Made by a program: the position numbers and the translations under genes
The notes under the pieces: model-generated
Database searches by the model: none
Seen by the model: the letters and a program-made list of their open reading frames with translations, nothing else
What the model was told of the DNA's origin: nothing
Source of the DNA: Achromobacter spanius
GTDB taxonomy: Bacteria > Pseudomonadota > Gammaproteobacteria > Burkholderiales > Burkholderiaceae_B
NCBI RefSeq assembly: GCF_002812705.1
Contig: NZ_CP025030.1
Coordinates: forward strand, 558,001 to 622,000
DNA: 64,000 nt
Direction: 5' to 3'
Part shown: positions 39,216-47,319 of the stretch, piece after piece
How positions within the stretch are numbered: the first letter of the stretch is position 1
Layout: each line of letters begins with the position of its first letter

Positions 39216-40025
39216 TCAATACGCAGGCAGCCGAGAGATGCGCACGCCATTGGCGTTCATCCAGTCACCCAGCTTGGGGCTTGCCAGCACATCGAACTCG
39301 GCACGGCGTTGGCTCGACATCGGATTGCCGTCTTGCACGCGCATGGCGGGATGGCACATCAGCAAGTCGCCGTCGCGCGCATTGAACAGCCAGTGCTGCA
39401 GCAGATCCGCATAACGCCGCTTGCCGCCTTCGAATCCATACACGCCCAGCAGCCGGCGATTGGTACGCAGCCCGACGCGGCTGGCCTGACGCGCCAAGGC
39501 CCCCGCACCCAGCGCCCCGATGACGCGCGCCTTGATCGACTCCTTGAGCGGAATGCCGCAAAGCATGCCCGGGGCGGTCTGACGCAACCAGGGCCTGTGC
39601 GCACCCTGGCGACGCTTCAACTGCGACAGCACCTGATCGCGTATGCCCGGCAGCTGATGCACGTGCTGATGGCCATCGACATAATCCGGCACGCGGCCGA
39701 ACGCGGCTTCAAACGCATCGAACTGCTGGTCCAGTTGTGCCTGAACCCAGTCCGTGTCCAGGCGGCCCGCATAGGCGTTGAAGATCAGCTTGCCCAAGGC
39801 AGGCATGGGCTCAGCCCCGGCGCCCAGCGATTCGGTCAGGTTCACGTGCAGGCCGATATCGACATTGCGCTCGCCCAGACGGTGGGCGTTGGCGGCGAAC
39901 GTAGGGCCCAACGCCAGGCAACTGACCGCGCTGATTCGGCCCATGTCGGCCAGTGCGATCATGCCTTCATCGATGTCGGCATTCATGCCAAAATCGTCGC
40001 CGCAGACTATGACTCGTTTGCTCAT
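39216..40025 (-). CDS. YdjC/ChbG-type carbohydrate deacetylase
   Basis: A 269-residue protein of the YdjC/HpnK deacetylase superfamily. Metal-site motifs are CGDDFGMN near the N-terminus, a His in GLHVNLTES and DGHQHVHQLPGIR in the middle, with CHPAM near the C-terminus. ChbG removes an N-acetyl group from chito-oligosaccharides and HpnK acts in hopanoid synthesis. Here the divergent gtrA gene 36 bases away and the glycosyltransferase beyond suggest action on a lipid-linked or envelope sugar. Confidence 0.88.
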   Translation of the reverse strand: MSKRVIVCGDDFGMNADIDEGMIALADMGRISAVSCLALGPTFAANAHRLGERNVDIGLHVNLTESLGAGAEPMPALGKLIFNAYAGRLDTDWVQAQLDQQFDAFEAAFGRVPDYVDGHQHVHQLPGIRDQVLSQLKRRQGAHRPWLRQTAPGMLCGIPLKESIKARVIGALGAGALARQASRVGLRTNRRLLGVYGFEGGKRRYADLLQHWLFNARDGDLLMCHPAMRVQDGNPMSSQRRAEFDVLASPKLGDWMNANGVRISRLPAY

Positions 40026-40061
40026 CGCGTTTACCTCAAGATTCTCATTCACGCCGGCCCA

Positions 40062-40454
40062 ATGCGCGCCTTGCTTCACCAGATCAGCCTCTTTGTTGCC
40101 GTTGGATGCGCCGCAGCCGCAACCCATTGGGCAGTTGCCGTCGGCTGCGTCGAGGCCTTCGCCATGCGGCCGCTTGCCGCCAACCTGATCGGATGGCTGG
40201 TCGCCTTCGCGGTGTCGTTCGCTGGCCACTATCGGCTGACGTTCCAACATGCCCAAATTCCCTGGACCATAGCAATCCGTCGTTTCTTCTTGATTTCAGC
40301 AGCGGGCTTCGTCATCAACGAGTCGGCCTATGCGCTGTTGCTGCGCACCACCAACATCCGCTATGACCTCTTGCTGGCCCTGATCCTGATTGGCCTGGCG
40401 TTCGCCACGTTCGTAGCGAGCAGGCTGTGGGCCTTTCGCAAGCCCGCCAAATAA
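40062..40454 (+). CDS. GtrA family membrane protein
   Basis: A 130-residue protein with four membrane segments. The GtrA signature is NLIGWLVAFAVSFAGHYRLTFQ, with a later FATFVASRLWAFRK end. GtrA proteins are proposed to flip undecaprenyl- or dolichyl-linked sugars made by a GtrB glycosyltransferase. The GtrB-like gene is next door but convergent (ends 44 bases apart). The start is in-frame at MRALLHQIS. Confidence 0.88.
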   Translation: MRALLHQISLFVAVGCAAAATHWAVAVGCVEAFAMRPLAANLIGWLVAFAVSFAGHYRLTFQHAQIPWTIAIRRFFLISAAGFVINESAYALLLRTTNIRYDLLLALILIGLAFATFVASRLWAFRKPAK

Positions 40455-40498
40455 GCGGCGCACGTGCCGGGATGAGACGCCAACGCCAGACGCCAGGC

Positions 40499-41578
40499 TC
40501 AGTCCCCAGGCTTGCCGGGCTCCGTGTCGGCATCCATGGGCCGGCCACGGCGCTGGCGCACCACATACAGCGGCCGCCCCTTGACCTCGTCAAAGATGCG
40601 CGCGACGTATTCGCCCACGACTCCCAGCGAAATCATGTTCACGCCAGCAAAGAAAAGCACGGCGGTGACGATGGTCGTCCACCCCGAAACAGGGTTACCC
40701 GAGCGCAGGTAGTCGCCCACCAGAAAGGCCGCGTAAGACATCGCCGCGAACGCGAAGACCACGCCGGCCAGGCTCACCAGCCGCAGCGGCCAGGTGGTAA
40801 AGGCCGTCAAGCCATCCAGCGCCAGGCGAAACAGGCGCAGGCCGCCGAAGCGGCTGTCGCCATGCATGCGCTCGTCAGGGGTGTAGGGCAACGCTTCGCC
40901 TTTGAAGCCGACCCAGGCGTACAAACCCTTCATGAAGCGAGTGCGTTCGGGCAAGGCGTTCAGCGCGTCCACGACGCCCCGGTCCATCAAGCGAAAGTCG
41001 CCGGCGTGTGCCGGCACATCGACGCCCCGCGCACTGCTCAACAGCTTGTAGAACCAGCGCGCGCCGGAACGCTTGAACCAGGATTCGTCCTGCCGGGTTT
41101 CGCGCACGGCGTAAACCATCTCGGCGCCCGCGGCCCAGCGGGCCAGCATCTGCTCAATCAACGCGGGCGGATGTTGCAGGTCCGCATCCAGGCAGATGAC
41201 GGCGTCGCCGATGGCGGCTTGCAGCCCGGCGCTCAGCGCGGCTTCCTTGCCAAAGTTGCGTGATAACTGCACGTAGCGAAAGCCCGCGTGTTGCGTCCAT
41301 TCGGCCATAAGTGATTCCGTGGCGTCTGTACTGCCGTCGTCCGCCACGATGATTTCCCAGCGGCTGCAAAGCGCCGACAGCCGACTGCGCAAGAGCGGCA
41401 GCAAGACGCGTAGATTCTCGGCTTCGTTCAGGCAGGGAACCACGCAGGAGATACAACTGTCATATGGCACCGCCGCCGCGGACGCGACCGCTGCTCTCGC
41501 GGCCCAAGGCGTTTCCAGCGGGTACGGGTGAGTCAGCACGCGCTGAGGAATCGGGTCAGACCGGAAATGAAGATGCAT
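40499..41578 (-). CDS. GtrB/DPM1-like family 2 glycosyltransferase
   Basis: A 359-residue polyprenyl-phosphate glycosyltransferase. The GT-A domain carries CVVPCLNEAENL, VADDGSTDAT and the DxD-type CLDADLQHPP; the C-terminus has two membrane segments (LRLVSLAGVVFAFAAMSYAAFLV and TTIVTAVLFFAGVNMISLGVVGEYVARIF). It should transfer a sugar from a nucleotide donor to undecaprenyl phosphate for GtrA to flip. The third partner, a GT-C transferase, is not in the window. The start is uncertain: ATG 41578, or GTG 41632. Confidence 0.88.
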   Translation of the reverse strand: MHLHFRSDPIPQRVLTHPYPLETPWAARAAVASAAAVPYDSCISCVVPCLNEAENLRVLLPLLRSRLSALCSRWEIIVADDGSTDATESLMAEWTQHAGFRYVQLSRNFGKEAALSAGLQAAIGDAVICLDADLQHPPALIEQMLARWAAGAEMVYAVRETRQDESWFKRSGARWFYKLLSSARGVDVPAHAGDFRLMDRGVVDALNALPERTRFMKGLYAWVGFKGEALPYTPDERMHGDSRFGGLRLFRLALDGLTAFTTWPLRLVSLAGVVFAFAAMSYAAFLVGDYLRSGNPVSGWTTIVTAVLFFAGVNMISLGVVGEYVARIFDEVKGRPLYVVRQRRGRPMDADTEPGKPGD

Positions 41579-41794
41579 ACGACGGTGGTCTAGGAATGCA
41601 GGGAGTGCAATGACGCGAAGTATGTGCGGCACTGCGTCAAATTTTCATGAAATGCCCAAGCGCCAACCTGCCGGCCCGGCCGGCGCAGGCCCCATGGCCG
41701 CAGTTATACGTCCCTGATTCGTCACGCCCCGCGAAGCGGCGTCCCGGCCCGCATCGGTAAAATGCGCGGCAGATTTTTGTCTTTACAGGTTGTT

Positions 41795-42331
41795 ATGCAA
41801 TACCGAGTCCGACCTATGCTTGCCAGCGACGTGGACGGCATCTTGGATACCCAGGCCCTTGCCTATCCCGACTTTCTGCTGGAAAGCGCTGCCTTCTTTT
41901 TGAATCGCTTGATGCTCGCGCCCGATCACTGCTGGGTGGCTTGCGCGTCAGACGATGACGCCGTGCTGGGTTATCTGATTTCGTATCCCTGGGACGCGGG
42001 CTTGCCGCCTGCCCTGGGGGTGGCGTTGACGGCGCTGCCCACGCAGGCTGACCACTGGTTTCTGCACGACTGCGCCGTGGCGCCGTCCGCGCAAGGGCTG
42101 GGCGTGGGCCAGGCGCTGCTGCGCACAGCGGCTTCACGTGCCATGGAATGCGGACTGCAACGCGCCAGCCTGGTGTCGCTGGCGTCGGCGACAAGCTACT
42201 GGCATCGCCACGGCTACCGTCCCATGTCCGAAACAAACGCCGCGCCCGATGAAAACGATTTGGCCTTGGCCGACAAATTGGCGGGCTATGGCCCTCAAGC
42301 CAGCTACATGGCGCGCAGCTTCCCGCTGTAG
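41795..42331 (+). CDS. GNAT family N-acetyltransferase
   Basis: A 178-residue acetyltransferase. Motif A is LHDCAVAPSAQGLGVGQALLRTAASRAMECG, containing the Q-x-x-G-x-G/A acetyl-CoA loop, and motif B contains SATSYWHRHGYRPM. The substrate (small molecule or protein N-terminus) cannot be predicted. The start MQYRVRPMLASD is the canonical N-terminal strand. A terminator-like hairpin follows 13 bases after the stop. Confidence 0.88.
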   Translation: MQYRVRPMLASDVDGILDTQALAYPDFLLESAAFFLNRLMLAPDHCWVACASDDDAVLGYLISYPWDAGLPPALGVALTALPTQADHWFLHDCAVAPSAQGLGVGQALLRTAASRAMECGLQRASLVSLASATSYWHRHGYRPMSETNAAPDENDLALADKLAGYGPQASYMARSFPL

Positions 42332-42343
42332 CCGCCCTGTCCC

Positions 42344-42364
42344 GGGCCTTGCATCGCAAGGCCC
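42344..42364 (+). terminator. Terminator-like hairpin after the GNAT gene
   Basis: A perfect 9-bp stem (GGGCCTTGC / GCAAGGCCC) with a three-base loop. It is not followed by a clear T run (a T-rich TTCTTTTCT starts 14 bases later), so its strength is uncertain. Confidence 0.4.
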
Positions 42365-42494
42365 CGCGCGTTGACGCTTCTTTTCTATACATCACGACAT
42401 TCGCGGCCGTAATATAGGGCCGCGGTTCATTGATGTGGCCGCAACGGTTCCGATAGTCTGACTTGCTGCGCCCCGCCCGGGCGCGAAGGTTTAT

Positions 42495-43703
42495 ATGATC
42501 TCGCTTTCGCCCGTCCAGTCCCTGCTAGCCTGCTGCCTGGTGCTGGTCATCGGCCGCGTGCTGACCACCAACATCGGCATCCTGCGCCGCTACAGCATTC
42601 CCGACCCCATCGTAGGCGGCCTGTTGTTCGCCATACTGGCCTACGCACTGGCGAACTGGGGCGGCGTTTCCGTCTCGCTGGAAACCAGCATCAGGCCCAC
42701 CTTGCTGCTGCTGTTCTTCGGCTGCATCGGCCTGACGGCAAACCTGAAATTGCTGGCCAAGGGCGGCCCCCGCCTGATCGCCTTTCTACTGGCGCTGATC
42801 CCCTTCCTGATTTTGCAGAACGCCGTGGGTCTGGGCATGGCCTGGCTGCTGGACATGCATCCGCTGATGGGCCTCCTGGGCGGCACGATCACTCTTGTGG
42901 GTGGACATGGAACCGGCGCAGCTTATGCGACGCGCTTTGCCGACTTCAACAACATCCAGGACGTCATGGCTTTGGCGATGACCTCCGCCACCTTGGGTCT
43001 GGTGCTGGGCGGCGTGGTGGGCGGCCCGGTCGCGGAATGGCTGATGCGCCGGCACAAGCTGGCCGGCAGCCTGGACCCGCGGGCAGATACCGGCAACAAG
43101 GTGCCAGACCTTGCCGAGCCCACGGAACCCGCCACCGCCGGGTCGTTCATCGTGTCGATGACGGCGGCGTTTGTCTGCCTGGTCGTGGGCGGCTATCTGG
43201 CCATGCTGGTCGAGGGTGCCCCCGTCAGCCTGCCCAACTTCCTGTGGTGCCTGGCCACCGGCGTGCTCATCCGCAACGGCGGCGCGCGCCTGGGTCTGAA
43301 GCTGGACGACCGAGCCACCGAGATCATCGGCACCATCGCGCTGTCGCTCTTCCTGGGCATGACCATGATGACGCTGGACCTGTCCAGTGTGGCGCGGCTG
43401 GCCGGCCCGCTGGCCCTCATGCTGATAGTGCAGACGCTGTTTTGCGCGCTGTACGCCGCATGGGTGGTCTTCCGGCTGCTCAAGCGCGACTACGAAGCCG
43501 CCATTATGTCGGCAGCCTTCTGCGGCTTCGGCCTGGGCGCCACCGCCACCGCCATCGCCAACATGCAGGCCTTGACGCGCCGCCACGGCCCAGCGCCGGA
43601 GGCGTTCATCGTGGTGCCGGTCACGGGCGCGTTCCTGGTCGACATCCTGAACGTCATCGTGCTGACGTCCTTGATCTCCTTGCCGTTCGTGGGGGGGATG
43701 TGA
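42495..43703 (+). CDS. gltS: Sodium/glutamate symporter
   Basis: A 402-residue inner-membrane symporter with about ten to twelve segments in two inverted halves. It opens MISLSPVQSLLACCLVLVIGRVLTTNIGILRRYSIPDPIVGGLLFA, as in GltS, and has reentrant-loop-like GGTITLVGGHGTGAAYATRF and GFGLGATATAIANMQALTRRHG. It imports L-glutamate with Na+. The next gene, a TAXI-family lipoprotein, starts three bases after its stop, so the two are almost certainly co-translated. Confidence 0.95.
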   Translation: MISLSPVQSLLACCLVLVIGRVLTTNIGILRRYSIPDPIVGGLLFAILAYALANWGGVSVSLETSIRPTLLLLFFGCIGLTANLKLLAKGGPRLIAFLLALIPFLILQNAVGLGMAWLLDMHPLMGLLGGTITLVGGHGTGAAYATRFADFNNIQDVMALAMTSATLGLVLGGVVGGPVAEWLMRRHKLAGSLDPRADTGNKVPDLAEPTEPATAGSFIVSMTAAFVCLVVGGYLAMLVEGAPVSLPNFLWCLATGVLIRNGGARLGLKLDDRATEIIGTIALSLFLGMTMMTLDLSSVARLAGPLALMLIVQTLFCALYAAWVVFRLLKRDYEAAIMSAAFCGFGLGATATAIANMQALTRRHGPAPEAFIVVPVTGAFLVDILNVIVLTSLISLPFVGGM

Positions 43704-43705
43704 CC

Positions 43706-45202
43706 ATGTTCAAACGCCTTGTCCTGATCGCGCTCTGCCTGATGCTGGCCGCTTGCGGCCGCGCACCCGACGCCGATGCGCTACGTGCCGACGTCAACAC
43801 CGCCCTGGCCACCACCTATGGCGAAGGTCTGTTCCGCATCACGGACCTGAAACGGCGCGGCTCCGCCTCCGACAGCAATGCGCCCGCGGGCGAAAGCCGT
43901 CGCGTGGTGTATTACGACGTCGAACTGACCTTGGGGCGCGACATCGCGCTGGGCGCCTGGGACCAACCCGGCGCCGCGTCGCTGGTGACATTGCTGGGTG
44001 CGGGTCCCCGCAGCATCACTGGCGTGAAATCTGGCGGGAACCAGGCAGGCGACCGCCTGGTGGCGCACGCCAGCGCCATCTATCGCCAAGAGGGCGACAC
44101 CTGGAAACGCGTTACGCCGGCGGGATTCAAGGCCGCCGAAGCGCCGTCGCTGGATACCGGCGCCCCGCCCCCCGTCACCCGGCGATTGCTGGACGCGCTG
44201 GACCAGATCACCCATTCCGTCGCCTATAGCGCGTCAAGCACGGCACAGAATGTCGTGCAGCAGGAACTTGAGCGGTCGGTCGCGCGCATCAACGGCCGGT
44301 TGGCGCGCCTGCAACAAGGCTACCCGCTGGCGGGCGGCCCCGATGGTGGCGAATACGTGGCGTTCGCGCGCGCCCTCAGCGCCGTGGCGCGCGCCCGCCA
44401 GATCCGTGTAACACCGCTTATTACTGGCGGCGGCGCCGAGAACATCGCGCTGCTGCGCAGTGGCGACGCCGTGGTGGGGTTGGCGCAAGCCGACACCGCG
44501 CGCCTGGCCTATGAAGGCCGTGGCCCATTCGCCGCGCAGGGGCCCTTCGGCAGCCTGCGCGCGCTGGGCAGCCTGTATCCGGAACTGGTTCACATCGTGG
44601 TGCGCGACGACCCCGCATTGCGGGGCGTGCGTGATCTGAAGGGCAAGACCATTGCGTTGGGGCCGGAAGGCTCCGCCGTGCGCGCCACATTGGAGGCCGT
44701 GCTGGCCGCCCACGGGTTGCAAGCGGGCCGCGATTACACGGTGGCCGACACCCCGTTCGCCGCGTCATTACCTGCGCTGAACGCCGGCTCGGTGGATGCG
44801 GCGGCTCAAGTGATCGGCGTGCCCGCCACGCCGCTGCGCGATGCGCTGACCCAGGCCCAGTTGAAACTGCTGCCCCTGGACCCTGCCGCCATCAAATCGC
44901 TGACGGCCGGCAACGGCGACCTGATGCCGTTGGAAATCGCGGCAGGCACGTATCCCAACCAGACCGCGCCCATCGCCACCGTCGGCACGGCGGCGCTGTT
45001 GCTCACCACGGCAAACCTGACCCGCGACGAAGCGCTGGTGGTGGTGCGCGCCGTCTATCAAACCGGCCAGGACCTGCTGGCTGCCGGCTCGACCCAAGGC
45101 GCGCAGGTGTCGGTCGCCAATGCGCGACGCGGCCTGAGCGTGCCGCTGCACGACGGCGCCGAGGAAGGTTTGGCGGGGTTGGAGCACGCCAAGCCGCGCT
45201 GA
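43706..45202 (+). CDS. Long TAXI-family solute-binding lipoprotein
   Basis: A 498-residue lipoprotein (lipobox LAAC, Cys 17). The C-terminal part (about 205-480) is a TAXI-type TRAP binding protein, with GGPDGGEYVAFARALS, ITGGGAENIALLRSGDAVVGLAQADTA and LKGKTIALGPEGSAVRATLEAVLAAHG. TAXI proteins are usually near 320 residues; here about 180 extra residues lie between the lipobox and the TAXI domain, of a type I do not recognise. No TRAP membrane subunits are adjacent; the only transporter beside it is GltS. Possible roles are delivery of substrate to GltS or an independent sensory function. Confidence 0.85.
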   Translation: MFKRLVLIALCLMLAACGRAPDADALRADVNTALATTYGEGLFRITDLKRRGSASDSNAPAGESRRVVYYDVELTLGRDIALGAWDQPGAASLVTLLGAGPRSITGVKSGGNQAGDRLVAHASAIYRQEGDTWKRVTPAGFKAAEAPSLDTGAPPPVTRRLLDALDQITHSVAYSASSTAQNVVQQELERSVARINGRLARLQQGYPLAGGPDGGEYVAFARALSAVARARQIRVTPLITGGGAENIALLRSGDAVVGLAQADTARLAYEGRGPFAAQGPFGSLRALGSLYPELVHIVVRDDPALRGVRDLKGKTIALGPEGSAVRATLEAVLAAHGLQAGRDYTVADTPFAASLPALNAGSVDAAAQVIGVPATPLRDALTQAQLKLLPLDPAAIKSLTAGNGDLMPLEIAAGTYPNQTAPIATVGTAALLLTTANLTRDEALVVVRAVYQTGQDLLAAGSTQGAQVSVANARRGLSVPLHDGAEEGLAGLEHAKPR

Positions 45203-45244
45203 TCGCGGATGCGCTTATGATTGCGCTCCTAATCAGGAATTCCC

Positions 45245-45511
45245 ATGAATAAATTCGACCTCCAAAAAACCCAGGCCTTGAAATTGGCCGGCCAGCTCAA
45301 GCAGTCCGCCACCCCCGACCGCTTCGGCGTGGCCTCGCAGGCGCCCGACCGCCGTGAACAGCGCAAGCTGGACCAGGCGGCTGGCCTGGTGCCGTTTCCG
45401 CTGAAGCTGTCGCAGGCGCATGCTGACAAGCTGCGTGCCCTGGCCGCCGAACGCGGCGTGTCCACGAATGACATCGTGGCCGACGTCCTGCAGAAAGCCT
45501 TGGGCGAATAA
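45245..45511 (+). CDS. Small conserved-looking hypothetical protein
   Basis: An 88-residue basic, Gln/Lys-rich soluble protein. The C-terminal half (PLKLSQAHADKLRALAAERGVSTNDIVADVLQKAL) looks like a strand followed by two helices, reminiscent of ribbon-helix-helix DNA-binding folds. The N-terminal half is helical and charged. AGGAATTCCC precedes the start. yaiI begins six bases after its stop, so they probably form an operon. No function is assigned. Confidence 0.75.
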   Translation: MNKFDLQKTQALKLAGQLKQSATPDRFGVASQAPDRREQRKLDQAAGLVPFPLKLSQAHADKLRALAAERGVSTNDIVADVLQKALGE

Positions 45512-45517
45512 GCCCGT

Positions 45518-45970
45518 ATGCACATCTGGGTCGATGCGGACGCCTGCCCCGTAGTCATCAAAGACATTTTGTTCCGCGCGGCGCAGCGCTGGCAGGTGCC
45601 GTTGACCTTGGTGGCCAACCAGGCGCTATTCACGCCCCCTTCGCCGCTGATCCGCGCGGTGCAGGTGCCACGCGGCTTCGACGTAGCCGACGCGCACATC
45701 GTCGAACGCGCGGAACCCGGCGACCTTGTCATTACCGCCGACATTCCGCTGGCCGCCGAAGTGCTGGCCAAAGGCGCGATGGCGCTCAACCCGCGAGGCG
45801 AGCGCTATTCACCTGAAACCATCCGGGAAAGGCTGACGGTGCGCGACATGATGGAAGAACTGCGAGCCGCCGGCATCGATACGGGCGGCCCGCCCTCGTT
45901 CAGCCAGGCCGACCGCAAGGCGTTCGCCAATCAGCTGGATACGCTGCTGGCGCGTCTCAATAAAAAGTGA
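45518..45970 (+). CDS. yaiI: YaiI/YqxD family protein (UPF0178, PIN-like)
   Basis: A 150-residue protein that opens [18 protein letters not shown], with conserved acidic residues of a PIN-like nuclease fold ([28 protein letters not shown]). It ends with [30 protein letters not shown], typical of the family. The biochemical activity is unproven. It follows the small gene above by six bases and overlaps the convergent membrane-protein gene at its 3' end. Confidence 0.92.
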   Translation: MHIWVDADACPVVIKDILFRAAQRWQVPLTLVANQALFTPPSPLIRAVQVPRGFDVADAHIVERAEPGDLVITADIPLAAEVLAKGAMALNPRGERYSPETIRERLTVRDMMEELRAAGIDTGGPPSFSQADRKAFANQLDTLLARLNKK

Positions 45971-46124
45971 TGTAGGCCTTGTACAAGATGGTGCCGATGG
46001 CCGTGATCAGGCCAACGCCCATCAATCCCATCCCGATATTGCGGTCGCGAAAACCGAAACCGACCAGCATCATCGCCACGCCCGTGACGATGATGATCAA
46101 CATGGTGTTGGTGTGGGCATACAT
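45957..46124 (-). CDS. Small two-segment membrane protein
   Basis: A 55-residue protein (start [15 protein letters not shown]) with two hydrophobic segments (about 8-26 and 32-50) joined by the charged GFRDRN turn, so a helical hairpin in the inner membrane is likely. GGGAG is well placed before the ATG. The 3' end overlaps yaiI by 14 bases convergently. No function is recognised. An upstream in-frame extension is unlikely. Confidence 0.7.
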   Translation of the reverse strand: MYAHTNTMLIIIVTGVAMMLVGFGFRDRNIGMGLMGVGLITAIGTILYKAYITFY

Positions 46125-46281
46125 GGACGTCTCCCAGGCGCCGACAAGCGCCGCTTCCCTATGTTCCGGCAAGCGCCGCTGAAGGATTTCCTTCCGCGAG
46201 TTGCCGCAAAACAATCATAGGGACCTGGGGACACGCTGGCGCACAACGGCAAGCGCCATGCTTGCGCCAAGTCAAGAAAAC

Positions 46282-46309
46282 AAAAAAGCCAACCGGTTAG
46301 GGTTGGCTT
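46282..46309 (-). terminator. Rho-independent terminator downstream of tRNA-Val
   Basis: On the minus strand a 9-bp stem (AAGCCAACC / GGTTGGCTT) with a six-base loop runs into a T tract (46287-46282). It lies about 150 bases after the tRNA 3' end in a stretch (46125-46457) that has a T-rich run at 46317-46350 (plus strand) and otherwise no gene I can support. Confidence 0.85.
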
Positions 46310-46457
46310 GCTTTGCTTTTTTTTCCTTTCTTTTTCTTTCTTCTTTGCTCCCCAGCTTTTCAACTGGTTTGCTGGTTCCAAATGACACTGCGCTTTCACG
46401 CTTTGCTTGGGCAACAACGGCAATGAATAAATTCCTGCGCTGTCTTCCAAGGGTCTT

Positions 46458-46532
46458 TGGTGGGTGGTACAAGTTTCGAACTTGTGACCCCTGCCGTGTG
46501 AAGGCAGTGCTCTACCACTGAGCTAACCACCC
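46458..46532 (-). tRNA. tRNA-Val (anticodon CAC)
   Basis: A complete 75-base cloverleaf on the minus strand. The acceptor stem is GGGTGGT/ACCACCC with an encoded ACCA end. The D arm carries AGCTCAGTGGTAGAGC, and the anticodon arm CTGCC-TTCACAC-GGCAG has anticodon CAC, reading GUG valine codons. The T arm is ACAAG-TTCGAAA-CTTGT. It lies just downstream of dnaQ, with its own promoter between them and a terminator beyond. Confidence 0.96.
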
Positions 46533-46545
46533 TGAAAGAGGCGAA

Positions 46546-46575
46546 ATAATAGCATAGATTTAAAAACGTGCGCAA
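46546..46575 (-). promoter_or_regulatory. Promoter of tRNA-Val
   Basis: On the minus strand TTGCGC (46575-46570) and TATTAT (46551-46546) are 18 bases apart, and the -10 box ends 14 bases before the tRNA 5' end. The location between the dnaQ stop and the tRNA is what an independent tRNA promoter needs. Confidence 0.6.
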
Positions 46576-46593
46576 GCGGACTGCGGCGATTAT

Positions 46594-47316
46594 TTACGTC
46601 GCAGTCACCGGCGCATCCAGCTTGCGCCACACGCACTCGCCGCCCACCGACTTGTCCAGCGCAGCCAGATAGGCGTCATGCTCGGTCAGCTCTTCATCGC
46701 TGGCCTTCAGTACGATCAGACCCGAAGCGTCAAACTTCGCCAACACGATGCCGTCGCTGCCCGCGCCGTCGTTGTCGTCAACATCGATCAGCAGCGCGTC
46801 CTGGCCGCGCGTCATGGCCAGCCACACTTCCGCCAGCAATTGCGAGTCAAGCAATGCGCCGTGCAGCGTGCGGTGCGCGTTCGAAATGCCGAAGCGGTCG
46901 CACAGGGCGTCCAGCGAGTTGCGCTTGCCCGGGAACAACGAACGGGCGTGCAACAGCGAATCGGTGATGGTTTCGCAGAATTCCGAGATCGGACCCCGGC
47001 CCGTCTTCGCCAGTTCGGCGTTGAAGAACTTCACATCGAACGCGGCGTTGTGCGCGATCAGTTCGGCGCCCTGGATGAATTCGACGAACTTGTCCGCCAC
47101 CTCGGCAAAGCGCGGCTTGTCGGACAGGAACTCCGTTGTCAGCCCGTGCACGGCCAAGGCCTCGGGGTCGCTGTCGCGGTCCGGGTTCAGGTAGATGTGC
47201 AGGTTATTGCCCGTGGGCATCCGGTTGACCAGTTCCACGCAGCCGATCTCAACGATGCGGTGACCCTGTGCGGGGTCCAGTCCGGTGGTTTCCGTGTCAA
47301 AGATGATCTGGCGCAT
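46594..47316 (-). CDS. dnaQ: DNA polymerase III epsilon subunit (3'-5' proofreading exonuclease)
   Basis: A 240-residue DEDD-family exonuclease. Exo I is FDTETTGLDPAQGHRIVEIG, Exo II HNAAFDVKFFNAEL and Exo III AHRTLHGALLDSQLLAEVW, with the DEDDh His; the C-terminal tail binds the polymerase alpha subunit. It proofreads the replicative polymerase. The ATG is only three bases after the stop of the RND permease gene, so it may be read through from the efflux operon as well as from its own promoter. Confidence 0.96.
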   Translation of the reverse strand: MRQIIFDTETTGLDPAQGHRIVEIGCVELVNRMPTGNNLHIYLNPDRDSDPEALAVHGLTTEFLSDKPRFAEVADKFVEFIQGAELIAHNAAFDVKFFNAELAKTGRGPISEFCETITDSLLHARSLFPGKRNSLDALCDRFGISNAHRTLHGALLDSQLLAEVWLAMTRGQDALLIDVDDNDGAGSDGIVLAKFDASGLIVLKASDEELTEHDAYLAALDKSVGGECVWRKLDAPVTAT

Positions 47317-47319
47317 AAC

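Noticed and set aside
46201..46521. Plus-strand frame across the tRNA region
   Set aside because: It reads through the antisense of tRNA-Val and a poly-T tract.
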